A stretch of 64,000 nucleotides of DNA, taken from assembly GCF_021917145.1 (NCBI RefSeq), contig NC_061067.1, positions 1,122,898-1,186,897 of the forward strand. Reading direction: 5' to 3'. A program made the translations under genes and the position numbers. The stretch's first letter is position 1. The number at the start of each line of letters is the position of its first letter. The stretch comes from Hypomesus transpacificus. Taxonomy: Eukaryota > Chordata > Actinopteri > Osmeriformes > Osmeridae. The notes under the pieces were generated by a model. The model had not been told where the DNA came from and ran no database searches. It was given only the letters and a program-made list of their open reading frames with translations. This document shows, piece after piece, positions 43,434-57,097 of the stretch.

Positions 43434-45211
43434 CGCGGGTGCCTAAAGGAGGTGGTCCCTTGAGATGCCTGATACAGAATGCGACATGACACCACTCTAG
43501 GGCAAACCCTGTCGAAGCTTATATCAACTGACCACAATACAACCGAGTGTTTTCTCAGTTTTGTACTACTACTTTTGTATTCTTGTATTCTTCTACCTTC
43601 TAAGCTACCTGGCCTAAAACGAGATGCACATGGCATTGACCATTACACTTCCTTGCAACCTGTCTCAGTTTCAATGCTGAGAGCGATTGCTCAGTTTTAA
43701 TTATGTTAGAGCTTATTGAGTTGGATGTCTGCTCTGTCAGGCTGGTGCAGTGAGAGCACAGTACAGTTCCTCGTGTACTGCAAGCAAATGATATTCTATT
43801 CTACACTTGAATAACATTCTACACCAAAGATATGAGGAATAAGGCAAAATAAGAGTATTTTCAGAGTCAAATGTAAACGAAGTTTATGGGTGAGTTACAT
43901 TGTTTATTAAACTGTACACATCAACCCAGTCACAGTTAAGGTAATCTGTCAAATTCTCACATTATACAGTTTGTAAAGACTTATGATGTATTTCCTGATC
44001 TTTAATATATCCTGATCTTTAATATATCATCCCCAGTACTTGTCATTTTAGGATTTTTCCTTAAACATGTTAATCCATTCCAGATATATTGATTTACACC
44101 CATCTCTTTTTCACACTCTGAAGCCTGGACATGGGAATTATGTCCTATGGGTTATGTTTGGATGGGGAGTTGACTGATTGCATACCTTCCCTATAGGAGT
44201 GAAAGGTCAAAGCAGCACTTAGCAGATCTGAGAGTGTTACTGCTGCCTGCGACGTTTCGGCCCATTGAACACAGAGGTCCACCGGCCAATCACGTTAATC
44301 AACGGTGTACTGGGTGCCACACAACTAGGCTTGGTTGAAAGACCTAATACGGATACAGTATTGGTTTAATGGGATGTTCTGCCCCTAAATCAATTAGACG
44401 CAGCTACATTACACAAAACCATTTCTTATTGTAATCTCAACCTACCAATCTAACCTATAAGACCATAGGGAATGGGTTCCTCAGCTAATTGCATTTCCTG
44501 AGGTCGTTGGTTCCTTCCCTACGTTTGTGGCTGCGTGTTCTCCTACGTAACTGCATTGATTTGGATGCAGGGAGAGAACGTTTTTTACGTCAGTGACAAC
44601 ATTCCCATCAGATGCTCTCAGAGGGTTGAAGATATACCTATTTCTGTGTGTATGACACCCAAGGTGGTTCCATCGAGGTGTAGGGCATGGCTGGAGAAAC
44701 TGTGGGAGAAGACACAGAGGAGACCTGCACTGGGGTGTGCAGAGGCTTTATTGGCCAGGGTGATGGATGGTAAAAAAAGGCACAGGAGAGGCACAGCTCA
44801 GGTCAAAAGGACCAGGACGCTACGTCAGACGAACAGCACCAGCAGTCCCTGTTAGAGCTCCTACCACGACAACACTGTACAGAGTAAACTTGGACGAGTA
44901 AAAAGCTAACTCCTAATAGCAGAACGGGCCAGGGATTCAGACGAGATCCTCGTCTTTACAGTTTGTTCTTGTGATGCTCCTCCTTTCACCGTTTTTTTTT
45001 TTTTTTTTTTAAACTGACGACAAACTAACAAGAACTTTACTGGAGGAGGGCTGGAGCTGGGGAGGGGAATAGACGGGGATAAGAGGTTATTTTTGGCAGA
45101 AAGACACCTGATTGGCTGATTGTTTGGGGAGGGGAGGAGAGGGGAGGGGATGATTACCATCTCCACACTTCCCCCTTATCCTCCCTTCCGAGCGCCCCTT
45201 CCCTCCCCAAC
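43434..45211. other. Spacer between tagln3 promoter and abhd10 stop
   Basis: It contains the abhd10 3' UTR with minus-strand AATAAA at 44752-44747 and a poly-T run near 44992-45010. The open frame at 44535-44855 matches no known protein and overlaps this UTR. Confidence 0.5.
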
Positions 45212-47606
45212 TCAGACCAAGGTGGTCAGCTTGTCAATGAGGTCATCGATGGTGTAGACCATGAGCTTGATGTCGTCCTTCTCGGCCATGCGGTGCTGGC
45301 CGTGCCGGCGAAGGATGACGTCCACGTCGGCGCTGAGGACGCGCTCGGCCACCTGCATGGAGATGTGCCAGGGCACCTCCTCGTCCTTCAGGCCGTGGAT
45401 GAGCCTGACGGGGCAGGTGATGGGGATGGGGCTCTGGAGAACACAGTGGTTCTCGGCCTCCCGCAGCATCTCCATGCTGAAGGTGTAGAAGCCGTCTTCA
45501 CTGTGCTTGGTGGGGACTGTCCAATCGCCCTTGTCTTCAAACACCTTACGGGCCTGGTTTGACAGAAAAACATAACGGGAAATATTATTAAATAATTCGA
45601 AATATATTCTGATTATATAACGTTACCTGGGTTGTTGTCCAATATTTTTTTTACAACGCTTTATTTCCCCTTTAGATAATCATTGAGGCTTTTCGATCGG
45701 ACCTTAACAGGCTGTTAGTTCTCACCTCTAAAGATAAAGACTTGAAGGACGTGACAAAGTGGTCCGCTGCTGTGGAGATGCCCACCAGAGCGACCGTCTT
45801 CTCTGGCCTGGCGATGGCTGCCAGCAGCATGAGCCAGCCCCCCATACTGGAGCCCACCAGGATCTGCACACAGGCAGCGAGAAAGGTTACACACATTAAC
45901 ATTTACATTTAGACATTTAGCAGACGCTCTTATCCAGAGCGACTTAAGAGTAAGTAGAGGGACAATTCCCCAAGGCAAGTAGGGTGAAGTGCCTTGCCCA
46001 AGGACACAACGTAATTTGCACGGCCGAGAATCAAACCAGCAACCTTCTGATTAATAGCCCGGTTCCCTAACTGCTCAGCCATCTGACACACGGAGCCTAG
46101 TTTGCATTTAGGCACCTTGAAGTGGTAGTTTTACCTGGGCCTGTATGGATCGTTGTTTTATTTCTGTTTTGTGTGTTCAAATGTAATTGTTTACATAATG
46201 TATCACAGATCGGATGAAAGTCCAAAGTGAGGGCCAGGATGAACTGTAGCACAGTTTGGCCTGACACCACGAATAGGTTTAGCACAGCACCATCTTGTGG
46301 AGCTAACATGAATAACTGCATTAATCCCACAGGCAACAAAATTCTGTGATTGTCATACACATTTTGGATAACTTAATCTGTCTTGGGAAAAGCTTGTGGA
46401 TGTGATCTCCCTCACATTACCTGTGGTCCTTCTGCTAGCTCATCCAACACAAACAAGACATCTTTCTTCCAGGTGCCGATTGTACCTTCTGTGAAAACCC
46501 CTTCTGAAGCTCCATGACCAGTGTAGTCAAACCTGGTGCCCCACAAACACAAAGTACTTAGTCAAATATGTGATAGACATAAACCTTCACCTAGTCACTC
46601 CATAAGGCGGAGTTATATCATTACCCAACAACTAACAACTGTTCTGTTCGGGTATTTTACCTGAGGTATGAGTGTCCCAAAGACTTGCAGAACTCTTCCA
46701 GGGCTTCTGCCTTCTGTCCGTTCATGCTGGAGCCATAACCAGGCAGGAACACTACACCTGGGCTTTTTCCTTTCACTTTACGGTAGGCCAGTTTAGGAAG
46801 GTCTTGTCGTGTTACAAACTGCACAACTGAGGATTTATGCCGTACTCCTGGACCATAAACACAAATGAAAAATCATAGACGGTTGCAGCATGTAAAATGA
46901 ATGGCACCCTTTGTGTTGTAATGGTGCCACGGTAATTAAAATCCATGTAAATAAGTGCTAAATGTAGCTAGGCATAGCAAAGATTAATTTTGGTGGCCTA
47001 ATACAAATGACATTTTGAAAACTTTTAGGCTATGCCGTTGCCAATGAACTTGTTAGATTTGAACGGTGTTTGTTCACTTGTGTTGTTGACCCATAAGTGG
47101 TATGCCGTAGTTGAAAGCTTTACTTTCCGATCAAGGACTTATCACTATCAGTGTGATCTAGTTAGGGTTTGGTGGACAACATTCCAACAACTCCATGCGT
47201 CTTTACTATCTGCGATCTGAACTGTTCAACAGTACAAACACCACTACTCTTTCCATGTTAGATAATTAGTGTTGAAACATTTTCGGCGCAGGCTGCTAAT
47301 CTCCAATAGAACATGACAGTAATTTATGGCTTCGCTCATAACCCTAGAATGTAGCAAGATCTACGAACAAGCGCAGTTGCCGCACAGTTTAGCAGTTACA
47401 AGAATTCAGACAGGGCCTGCTTGTGCCACACCCCCTAAGCGTATATTTTAGTTCAATTTCCTAACATTAATCGTAGATTTAAATTCCCTATTAAGTGGAA
47501 TTTCATACTGACCTCCCCAAGGTTTTCGCGGAAAGGATGCCACTCCTCCATTTCTTAAAGTCTGCCTAAGTCCTTTGCAGCAAGACCTCAGCACAACGGC
47601 TGCCAT
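45212..47606 (-). CDS. abhd10: Alpha/beta hydrolase domain protein 10, mitochondrial thioesterase/esterase
   Basis: Serine hydrolase known in mammals as a mitochondrial S-depalmitoylase (PRDX5 is a reported substrate) that also hydrolyses acyl glucuronides. Exons on the minus strand: 47606-47513, 46847-46661, 46532-46421, 45863-45726, 45553-45212; 873 nt, 290 residues (human about 306). The first exon ([20 protein letters not shown]) is basic with no acidic residues, a typical mitochondrial presequence. The oxyanion/nucleophile elbow is [10 protein letters not shown] (GxSxG). The acid is the Asp of [10 protein letters not shown] and the base the His of [11 protein letters not shown]. The block [11 protein letters not shown] is conserved. 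AATAAA on the minus strand at 44752-44747 gives a 3' UTR of about 460 nt. A SINE lies in the intron between exons 3 and 4. The start lies about 0.9 kb from that of ythdf3 on the opposite strand. Confidence 0.96.
45898..46088 (-). mobile_element. tRNA-derived teleost SINE, copy 4
   Basis: Reverse-orientation copy in the abhd10 intron between exons 3 and 4, starting in the tail (GCAGACGCTCTTATCCAGAG) and ending in the tRNA-like head. More diverged than copy 3. Confidence 0.9.
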
Positions 47607-48497
47607 ACTGCTCTGCCACCAACTGGGGAAATAGCGCGAGACACGAGACTAGTGTGATTGATAGCTGCAGCAGCGAATCCCCTTTCACGTGTCTTTGGCT
47701 GGTATCTGCAAAGGTGGTTTGTAAAGAGTTTCCACAGGTCCTAAACCCAAATACTGTATTTTCTTCATTCAAACCTATGCATACCTAGTCTACTGTGTCC
47801 CTCAATTATATAGTTTTAATGGCTGTTTGTATGAAAATTATAGTGCAAGGCTCCATTTTGTCCATCACAAAAGTTTGCCAGCTGTGTGGGCCTATCGCAG
47901 TGCTATTCTAAGTTGAAGGAAACTTGTGTATTAATGATAAATTCTGATAATGTTGTGGCCTCATTTTTCATTTAACCGATCTCTGAAAGTCTGTAATGAA
48001 GGTACAGAAGGCTTAGTTTGCACCCTGTAAGTACAACTAAAAGGTAATAATCTTCGATTTGGACACAATTTATATAAGATTAATGCTTGAGGTTGTAAAA
48101 ATATAAGATTAGACTGTTATTTGAAGCATGACTGTCAATTTTGTAACATGACTCAGTACGTCAGAGGCGGAAGGTCATGGAGCAGTAAAACGGAAGCTAG
48201 TCTAATAGCCCATCCGCCATTGTGGAATATAGTAAGGGATATTCCTATCAGGCATTAGTCAGTTTCAGAGTGAGTGATTCAGTGCAACGATAACCACATC
48301 GGCACCTTAAACATATCGTACTGCCACAAAGTGATCGATCACCCGAGACACAGTGTTGCATAGATCCGACGACCGAGGCAAACGTCGCCTGCATAGACTG
48401 ATTGAATAACCCGAGACGAGAGAGAAAAATACCGGAGAGCAGAAGCAGGAGAAACCGTGGACAGTCACAAACAGTAATCAGTTTCGGTTCCTGGAGG
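47607..48497. promoter_or_regulatory. Shared head-to-head region of abhd10 and ythdf3
   Basis: About 890 bases separate the divergent start codons of abhd10 (minus) and ythdf3 (plus). It should contain both promoters and the ythdf3 5' UTR. A CCGCCATTGTGG stretch at about 48210-48222 resembles a YY1 site. No other gene is seen. Whether regulation is shared is inference. Confidence 0.5.
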
Positions 48498-51400
48498 ATG
48501 TCTGCGACCACTGTCGATCAGGTAACTGCATCTTTCTCTACATCGTGTGTCGTTTCGAATACAAATTGTAAACATCTGAACTTTGTCAACATTCTTCCTT
48601 GCTGCCACTATTTAAATCACAATAGCCATGTCAGATTACAAGAAAAAAGTATTTGGTATATGATAGCAATTAGCTGTTATGTAGGCTAGCTTAGGCCGAC
48701 CAGACGCACCGGCCGCAAACCCCAATCAACTCTAGCTATCGCCGGTTTCAGTGAGCTATTTAATGCGGCACATTTACTGGATGTGAGCGTGCACAACACT
48801 CGGTCAATAATGTCATTTGTAAGACTGTATTTTATAGGATGGCATTCAAGATAAACAACTAATCTGTTCCCCCCTCTTTTGCCTACTATGTGCATCACTA
48901 TTTGTGGTAACAGAGACCCAAAGGACAAGGAAATAAAGGTGCGTATGTTATTTGAATATTGCTTCATGGGAATGTAGTTGTCAAATTGTCTCGGAAATGG
49001 ATGACAGCTATGACAGTCATAGATGGAACACCACGAACCCCGCTGAAAACCCTTTAGGCTACATTAAATTATACTGTTTGTGATGCTGTTGATTTATGAA
49101 CTCATTTTTAGCTTCTTCAACATGTTGGTCTTGATGTTTTGTGATTGTGTAAAAGGCCAGTTCCACCAACACCGTTTTATGAACTCAATATCCACTGTTT
49201 GGCGGTTTCCATGTTGTAAACTTTCAAAAGTAGGCAAAGTACCCTCACCCCCTGGTACTGCTTATGAATATCCTTGTGTTGTTACAATTTTAATACTTTG
49301 TTTTGCTTGGCCTAAGGTCACTGAAAGCAGCACTCCTCAGTTCATCACTTGTGATACCTGCAATATGCCGAACTTTGTAATAGAGATCCTGTTGTAACTG
49401 TCTGGCAAATCTGCCCCTGGAGCATTTGATGTTGCAGTTAAGACATGTCATTGTTTCTAGGCACTTCTGCAATTGAGACATTATTGTGAGACTCTAGTTG
49501 AGCAATTGAGATGTTACTCTGTGGTATTATAATTATTTGTTCACCAGACATTTAATTAACTAGCTACTGTAATTGAGATGTTATTGAAGTGTTGCACTGT
49601 AGTATTCTCATGTTCACCACACATGGTATTTAAGAAGAGGGTGTTCTTTGACAATAACTAATGTATACAAACTATTACTTGACTCTGACCTAAAATAGTG
49701 TAGAACTATGCACTTCTGACCCATGATCTATTGCAGTACTTTCTATATGCACTATTTCTATGTTGCTTTGGATAAGTGTCTGCTAAAATGTCAAATGTCA
49801 TGTTCTGCCCAGGTATGCAACACAAGATGCAAAGTGCTGCTTGGTGAAAGTATGTTTTGCCCTGCAAAGTTCCTGTAGGAATGTTGCTTTGGGTTTCAAT
49901 AAGAGTCATTTCTCTCTCTGAATACAAATGTCTTTCCCTTTTCAAACAGTGCAAAACGGATCAATGCATCAGAAGGATGGCGTAAACGATGATGACTTTG
50001 AGCCTTACCTAAGCAGCCAGACAAACCAGGTGAATCTTCTCTCCCCCTTCAAATCTGCCATTCTGTGTGACCATGTTATGGTGTGGAAAAATCTTGTGTT
50101 ATCTGCTCTGCAGGTCAGTTTGAACCCTCAGAGGGGTGTTCTGGTGAAGAAGATATTGTATGTAAATAGCCCAATTGTGAAAATAAACACAAATAAGAAA
50201 TCAAGGTCAAGAAATGATTTTCGGGAACCTAGTCAATGGTGCTACTACTAATACTCTGACAGACGATTTAAATGTTTTATGTTTCTACTTGTTGCTACGG
50301 ACAACCTGTCTTTGATGTAACTCGTGTCCTTCAGAAACACAAATCATTCTTTTTGAAACCAAAGCATACACTGACTTTCTAAGCATCTTGCTACTGTGAG
50401 GGTTTAGTAGAGAGGGCAAGATGAATGCTGATATTGGATACTGTTATAAAGGCCAGTCCATTTACTGACATCCTAGTCCTGTCTCCCTCTTACACAGAAC
50501 AACAGCTACCCACCAATGTCCGACCCTTACATGCCCAGCTACTATGCTCCATCCATCGGTTTCCCCTACTCCCTGGGGGAGGCGGCCTGGTCCACGGCGG
50601 GGGATCCCCCCATTCCCTACCTGACCACTTACGGACAGATGAGCAATGGCGAGCACCATTTTATCCCTGATGGTGTTTTCAGCCAGCCGGGAGCCTTGGG
50701 AAACACCCCGCCCTTTCTCAGTCAGCACGGTTTCAACTTCTTCCCCGGCAACGCAGACTTCTCCACCTGGGGCACCAGTGTCTCCCAGGGCCAGTCCACA
50801 CAGAGCTCCGTCTACAGTAACAGCTACGGCTACGCCCCCAGCTCCCTGGGCAGGGCCATCGCTGATGGACAGGCTGGCTTCGGTAGCGACACCCAGCTCA
50901 GCAAGGTCCCGGTGCTGAGCAGCATCGAGCAGGGCATGACGGGGTTAAAGCTCGGCACGGACATGGGGGCAGCCGTCACCAAAACCGTGGGCTCCCCGCT
51001 AGGCGGCACGCCAGGCATGAGTAGCATGGCAGCCAATAACATGCCTCCGTCTGTGAGCTCTTCCGCCCCCAAACCTACTTCCTGGGCCGCCATCGCTAGG
51101 AAGCCTGCCAAGCTCCAGCCCAAGGTCAAACCCAAAGTCAACATGGGAATGGGGGGTTGTGCCATCCCCCCTCCCCCTATCAAGCACAACATGAACATTG
51201 GCACCTGGGACGATAAGGGCTCCCTCAACAAACCCCAGCTAGCTCAGGCCATGATGCCCCCCCAAACCCTGGTGCAACAGCCTCTCATGGGGCAACCCCA
51301 GCCCCTGCTCCAGAGCCCTCTTCCTCACCAACACCAGCCCCAACACCAGCACCAGCACCAACACCAGCCCTTTCAGCTCCAATCCCTACAGTCCCCCCAG

Positions 51401-54400
51401 CACCCCCAGCCGATGCCCCCAGGACCTCCGCATCCCCACCAACACCCCCACCCCCATCAGCACCTTTCCTCCCAGCCTGGCCCCCCCCAGCCCCTCCATC
51501 AGCACCAACATCCCCAGCACCAACACCCCCAGCACCAGCACCCCGCCCCTCTGCCCAACCGCTGGGTCGCCCCCAGGAACCGGGGCAGTGCCTACAACCA
51601 GGGTGGGGGGGTGGAGGGCTTTGGCCTGGGCGGTGGGGTCCCCATGACTGCCTCTCCCTGCCCTGGGGAGGTCCACCCCGTTCTGGAGAAGCTCCGCGCC
51701 CTCAACAACTACAACCCCAAAGACTTTGACTGGAACTTGAAAAACGGACGTGTGTTCATCATCAAGAGCTACTCCGAGGACGACATCCACCGCTCCATCA
51801 AGTACTCCATCTGGTGCAGCACGGAGCACGGAAACAAGCGCCTGGACGCCGCCTACCGCTCGCTGGGCGCCAAGGGACCGCTCTACCTGCTCTTCAGCGT
51901 CAACGGCAGCGGACACTTCTGCGGCGTGGCGGAGATGCGCTCGCCGGTCGACTACAACGCCTACGCGGGCGTCTGGTCTCAGGATAAGTGGAAGGGCAAG
52001 TTTGAGGTGAAGTGGGCGTTCGTTAAGGACGTGCCCAACAACCAGCTGCGGCACATCCGGCTGGAGAACAATGATAACAAGCCGGTGACCAACTCCAGGG
52101 ACACTCAGGAAGTACCCCTGGAGAAGGCCAAGCAAGTGCTTAAAATAATCGCCACTTTCAAGCATACCACCTCAATCTTTGATGACTTTGCACATTACGA
52201 GAAACGCCAGGAGGAGGAGGAGACTCAGAGGAGGGTGAGCCAAGCCCTCTGAACACACACGCTCACCATGTCAACCCGCTTTTAATCAAGTCCCTTTCTC
52301 TCTTTGCTTCTACCAAGTGTGTGTGTTTGTTTGTGTGTATGTGTGTGTGTGTCGGGGGGGATGAGGAGGAGGAGGAATAGGTGTGCACCTGTAGCTGTAT
52401 TGTCTTCTAAAACAGTCAAGCTCTAATAGCAGGTCTTCACAGCCCTCTCTGGTGTTCCCCCTTAACATACCTGCCATTAAAGTAAGTGGGTGATGGTCAG
52501 GTGTTGACTGAACAGTGCAAAGTAATCGTCCCTGAGACCTGAGCCCCCCCTCCCCCCCCCCTCCCTCCCCATGGCTGCTCACCATAGCGCCTGCCCTGTC
52601 GGTGGCCATCTTGTGACATTATAGAGCTCCATCGTTTGCCCAGGGAGTCGGGAGACATGGGGGTTTCCTGAAATAGCCCGCATTCCTGGCATTCCCATTC
52701 TCAGACAAAGCCAGAAGTGGCCTCTGATCTCCCTTTGAACACCAGGCCTCTCCACGCCCACCAGCTCCTCATGCTTTATCAGGCTGTAGCTACATAAGCC
52801 CTTGCCCTCCAGACAGACAGACTGGGTTCTGGCTGTTGGCACAGCCTCCATTCAATAGTTGGGAAAATACAAGTTTATATTTCAAGGTCTGCAGTGAGCG
52901 GCCTCAAAAACGCAAAGTTATGTTTGTGATTTCCTTTCAAGCAAGGCAGATGCATGGCATTCTTGCCTATTGGGTTTCCTGACCAATGTATAATGGTTTT
53001 GTTATTTAATAGTTTTGTTATTTGTTTAGTGGCCTTTCAAGATGAACCATTTCAAGTACATCGAGGAACGAGACTGCTATCTTAGCTAATACTGCGTCCA
53101 CATTCCTGTGCTTGCACTATGCTAATCTTCTCCACGATTCGAAAACCCCAACTTGTTTTTCTCTCGCGCTCTACGCCTTTACAGCAGAGGTACATGCGGG
53201 CTGTGTATCAACTCCGTGCTCCTGACCTTGTTGGTATGCACCGTGTTCCAATCTCATAAATATTTCAAGGCAATGTTTTTTTTGGGTGGGGGGGGGGGGC
53301 TCTGAAAACAACCTGTCAGTGTTGAGAGCCTTCCAAGCACGGCGTGGTGGTTCTCATCGCCGGGGCTGCTTTTGTAGCCCTGACCTCATACATGACAAGG
53401 GCGCGCCTGACGGACGCCTCGCCCTCCTCCCCGTCCTCCTCAGCCTGACAAGGTTAATTGTCCTCCATTGTGGAGCTTGTCTTGGCTCTCGGAGCCAGGG
53501 ATTCAAGCCCCTCCTGCGCCGTGCCACCTTCCCCACAGACAGGCTCAGCCGTGTGGATGCTAAGCTAACCCGTGGTGTTCAGTGATGGCCCGGCCGCGGA
53601 CTGTGTAACGTGCGGCCATGGGGTTAGGAGCCACAGATAAAATGGTTGAGGGTGTTTTTCATGTCGGCTCGCATCGTGCGTTGCTGTTTGGTTGTGGGTT
53701 CCTGTGTTGCCCGCGGTACCGTGAAGCGTGAACGAAGACATACCAAGCTGACTTGAAGATGGCTCCTCCCGCCTTCCTTCAGTAGTTGTTGCGTGGGTTG
53801 GTGCTGCCGAGGAGGTTTGTAGCCTCAGGATGAAGCAGTCCTCCATAGACACTGAGGAAGCCTTTGTTTTCACCCAGGCCTCACTGAGCACCAGCCCCAG
53901 TCAGAACAGCTCTGCTGGGGATAGTGTTACACTGAGGGGCATGGTCTCCATGGGCCTTCCCCAACTGACATAGACACCTCCGTTCCCTCAATGGGAACAC
54001 TATTTCACCTGGGAAATGGGGACAGAAAATATCCTGCTGTCTATTCATTGATATTAAGCCCATGGAGATTTTTTTTCTGACCTTGCTTTGTTTGAGCTGG
54101 TGTGATTTTTGCTTAGGCGTCTTCTAGTTTGCAGGTAAATCTAGGATATGTGAGAAGGATTGGCAGAGGTTTGCGATGCGTGTTGTCTGTTTAGGATTCA
54201 GAGTGAAGTGTTTGTGTCAGTATGCTTGTGTGTGTGTCAGTTAAGTAAGAGACTGTAAGACTGAACTGACTAGAGCTGCATACTAGTCTCAGGAGTCTCT
54301 GAGAGGACTCTCTCTTGCTCTCTCTCTTTCACTCCAGTAATTGAAGGTGTCTTTGGGAACATGGGGGAGAGGGAGGGGTCTAATTTACAATGCCATGATT

Positions 54401-54988
54401 GATTAGCTCTCTTGCCTGTGTATGGTAATCAACACAGAGTGACAGATAGGGGTGAGTGGAGCATGGGTCATATTTAGCTACTCATATCAGCACATAATGC
54501 AGTCACCAACCTCTTTCAACAAGACCTCTAGTCTGGGATCTAATATAGAACATCTGGCCTTTTAATATAGAGGTTCTAATGAAGGCATGTTCCAACCAAA
54601 GACTTTTTTGCAGCGTATAAGTGTTAGGCTAAGTATGTGTTGACGTTTGCAAGCTAAAAGTTTGTATTTGCCCCTTGTGAGGAACCCTTTTAAGAGCAGA
54701 AGAGCCTGTCTGAATTTCTGTTAATTGTTGTTATCACATGAAAATTGATAGGTTTAATAGGTCAGGAAAAAACGCTCCCTAAGGTTGTTTTGAGTCACAA
54801 CAATCCTGTTTTTGTGTTTGTCCCGCTCACCAATACATCCAATAACTGTGGCTTCTTCTGTTGTGTTTTCTCTCTGTCTCTGTCTCTCTGTCTCTGTCTC
54901 TCTCTGTCTCTGTCTGTCTCTGTCTCTTTCTCTCACTTTCTTCCCCGCCTCTCCCTTTCTTCAGGAGCGAAATAGAAATAAACAGTAA
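48498..54988 (+). CDS. ythdf3: YTH domain family protein 3, cytoplasmic m6A RNA reader
   Basis: Binds N6-methyladenosine in mRNA through its C-terminal YTH domain and promotes mRNA turnover or translation in the cytoplasm. Exons: 48498-48521 (MSATTVDQ), 48914-48938 (RPKGQGNK), 49950-50029, 50498-52234, 54965-54988 (ERNRNKQ then TAA). They total 1890 nt, 629 residues, against 585 in human. The low-complexity N-terminal half contains [21 protein letters not shown] Pro/Gln/His-rich stretch covers about residues 320-393. YTH spans about residues 440-580 ([56 protein letters not shown]), with the Trp of IWCS and of DKWKG as cage residues. The tiny exons 1, 2 and 5 and the [14 protein letters not shown] block identify YTHDF3 rather than YTHDF1/2. 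If the last intron is retained, the frame adds VSQAL and stops. Confidence 0.98.
49764..49800 (+). mobile_element. SINE tail fragment in ythdf3 intron 2
   Basis: GCTTTGGATAAGTGTCTGCT followed by AAAATGTCAAATG matches the SINE 3' tail; the head is missing. Confidence 0.6.
52235..54964 (+). other. ythdf3: Last intron of ythdf3
   Basis: About 2.7 kb separates the large exon from the seven-codon final exon. It has a GTGAGC donor and a TTCTTCAG acceptor, preceded by a long CT-rich tract (about 54872-54960). No other gene seen. Confidence 0.9.
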
Positions 54989-56085
54989 CCTTGGAGAAGA
55001 CTCTCTGCTAAAACTGCAACACTAATGACGTAGGACCTTCAATGATTGCCTAACCACAAGAAAAATAAAAAAGGGTCTCACAATCTTTTTCTGCTGAAGA
55101 CGACAATGTATCGGAACACTTGACCGTGACGGTGGACTCACCCGTGTCAGTTTACTGGTACTTCTTGTGTTTCCGTCTCCCAAGAAAACGATAGACAATA
55201 GCCCACTTTAAACTCTGTCTTTAAGCACTTTCAGTCCTTCTAAACAAGCCTCTACCAATACCCTTAACTATCTAACTCTCTCTTTCTCTTGACTTATGTT
55301 TGTGATTAACTAACTATCTGACTAACCAGTGTAGTTGGTTTTTCCAGAGGATTTCACCAGAAATTGTAATTTGTTTTGTTTTTTAATACCTTATAAAAAT
55401 TGGCTAAAATAGAACCCCCCCCCCCCCCTCCCCCAGAATTGTATCGCCTTCAGAAGAGATTTTCAAGATGACATGTATGATAAATTATTTTACTTGAATC
55501 TATATTCAGCCGTCTGGCCATTCTCAGACAGATGTTGTTACTGATTGACAGGTGGCAAAGGAATGACAGGAAACCCTTCACAAATCATTCAGCCAATCGT
55601 ATAAGACCAACATCTTCCTTTTTCCCGCCCCTGCCCCTCCCTCTGCATATGTTTCTGTGTACCAAAAGATGAGGATTTTTTGGTGTGCTGGTGAGATTGC
55701 CGACGAATGCACACATTTTGTTTTCTCTCTTGTGATTCTTGTCATTCTAAAGTGCATTTGTCTGAGGAGAAACCTGCTCCACGGTAACTGTCGCCCCGGC
55801 AACTGTTGGTAACTGTATTTGCTCTGATGTTGGCGTGTACTCTACAGTACCTCAGGCCCAACACGGTTGTCAGTCTGAAGATCTCTGTAACATTTCTGGG
55901 GAAAAAAAGCTGAACTTCTCCAAGGATGTAAGTTTTCTCTTCTAGGTAACTCACTAGCTAAATAAACATTACCTATGTTTAGAAGCATGTCTCTGAGTTT
56001 TCTTTTAATTAAGTTAATTAGGGATTTTAGTCACATGTTTATGGGGGATGACAAGAATCTGCAATAAAGACTGATTTCTTGATTG
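54989..56085 (+). other. ythdf3: Probable ythdf3 3' UTR
   Basis: AATAAA occurs at 55064-55069, 55961-55966 and 56063-56068. The first would give a very short UTR; the later two fit the long UTR known for YTHDF genes. Confidence 0.6.
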
Positions 56086-56976
56086 ACTTTGCAGATAACA
56101 CAACTAGATGTGAAAGATGACCAGTCAATATCTAAGGATGTTTTGTAGCTGCAGCCATGACAACAACAGTAGCCTTCTGCTCTGCCAGACTTGATCTATG
56201 TGTTTCTGAGACATCTGTAAGCAATATAAACTGTAATTACAGAGCATGGCATTTCCTGTATCCCCTGTAAGTGTCCTTCTCCCATAGACCCCTATGTCTT
56301 GTTGGAATGTGTGAGAGAGTCGGTCTCGGATCCACACAAACTCATAAGGACATTAGAGTTTCTGGAATGGGGAGTCATTAACAGTTTTAGTTAAGGACTG
56401 GCTAGATGATGCCCTGTAAAGATGCATGTTCTTCTGGTGACTGGGAAGCTACCTAAGACTGGTGCTCACACCCAACTTCCCATCATCTTTGTACTGGCAA
56501 AGAAATCTTCCTAGTTAGTCATTTACATTAAGAGAGCTTAGGCCTAGCTAAAAGATTACATCGTTACAGTCTAATTCATCATCATTCCTGGCATGGGGTT
56601 TCCGTCACCCCATGCCACCAGTGCTGTGAGATTATCGCTACATACTCACACATTTCCTATTCAGGATCTTCACAAGCACACGGTCTCTTATCATCTAATG
56701 AAGCCTGTCTTTCTGTAGAAACCTTTGTTTAGGTCCCAGTTCCCACGTTGGCCACCAGGGAGAGCCGTCGTATCATTCGCTGCTGGCCACGTGTCAACGG
56801 TTCCTTGTCCTGTGATCGGTGGTCTTGTGTCTCACAATCCTCTCTTGTTATCCACCGGCGCTTTAGCTCCTCAAGATGCAATTACACTGTAAGGATGGGT
56901 ACTTGTTGTGCAAACCGTACCTTTGTCAGAGCAATTAATCCCAGGTTGCCAAGTGTGTCCCCGTATAAAGAAAATT

Positions 56977-57097
<121 letters not shown>

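Noticed and set aside
44535-44855. Plus-strand open frame of 106 codons
   Set aside because: Overlaps the abhd10 3' UTR on the other strand and resembles no known protein.
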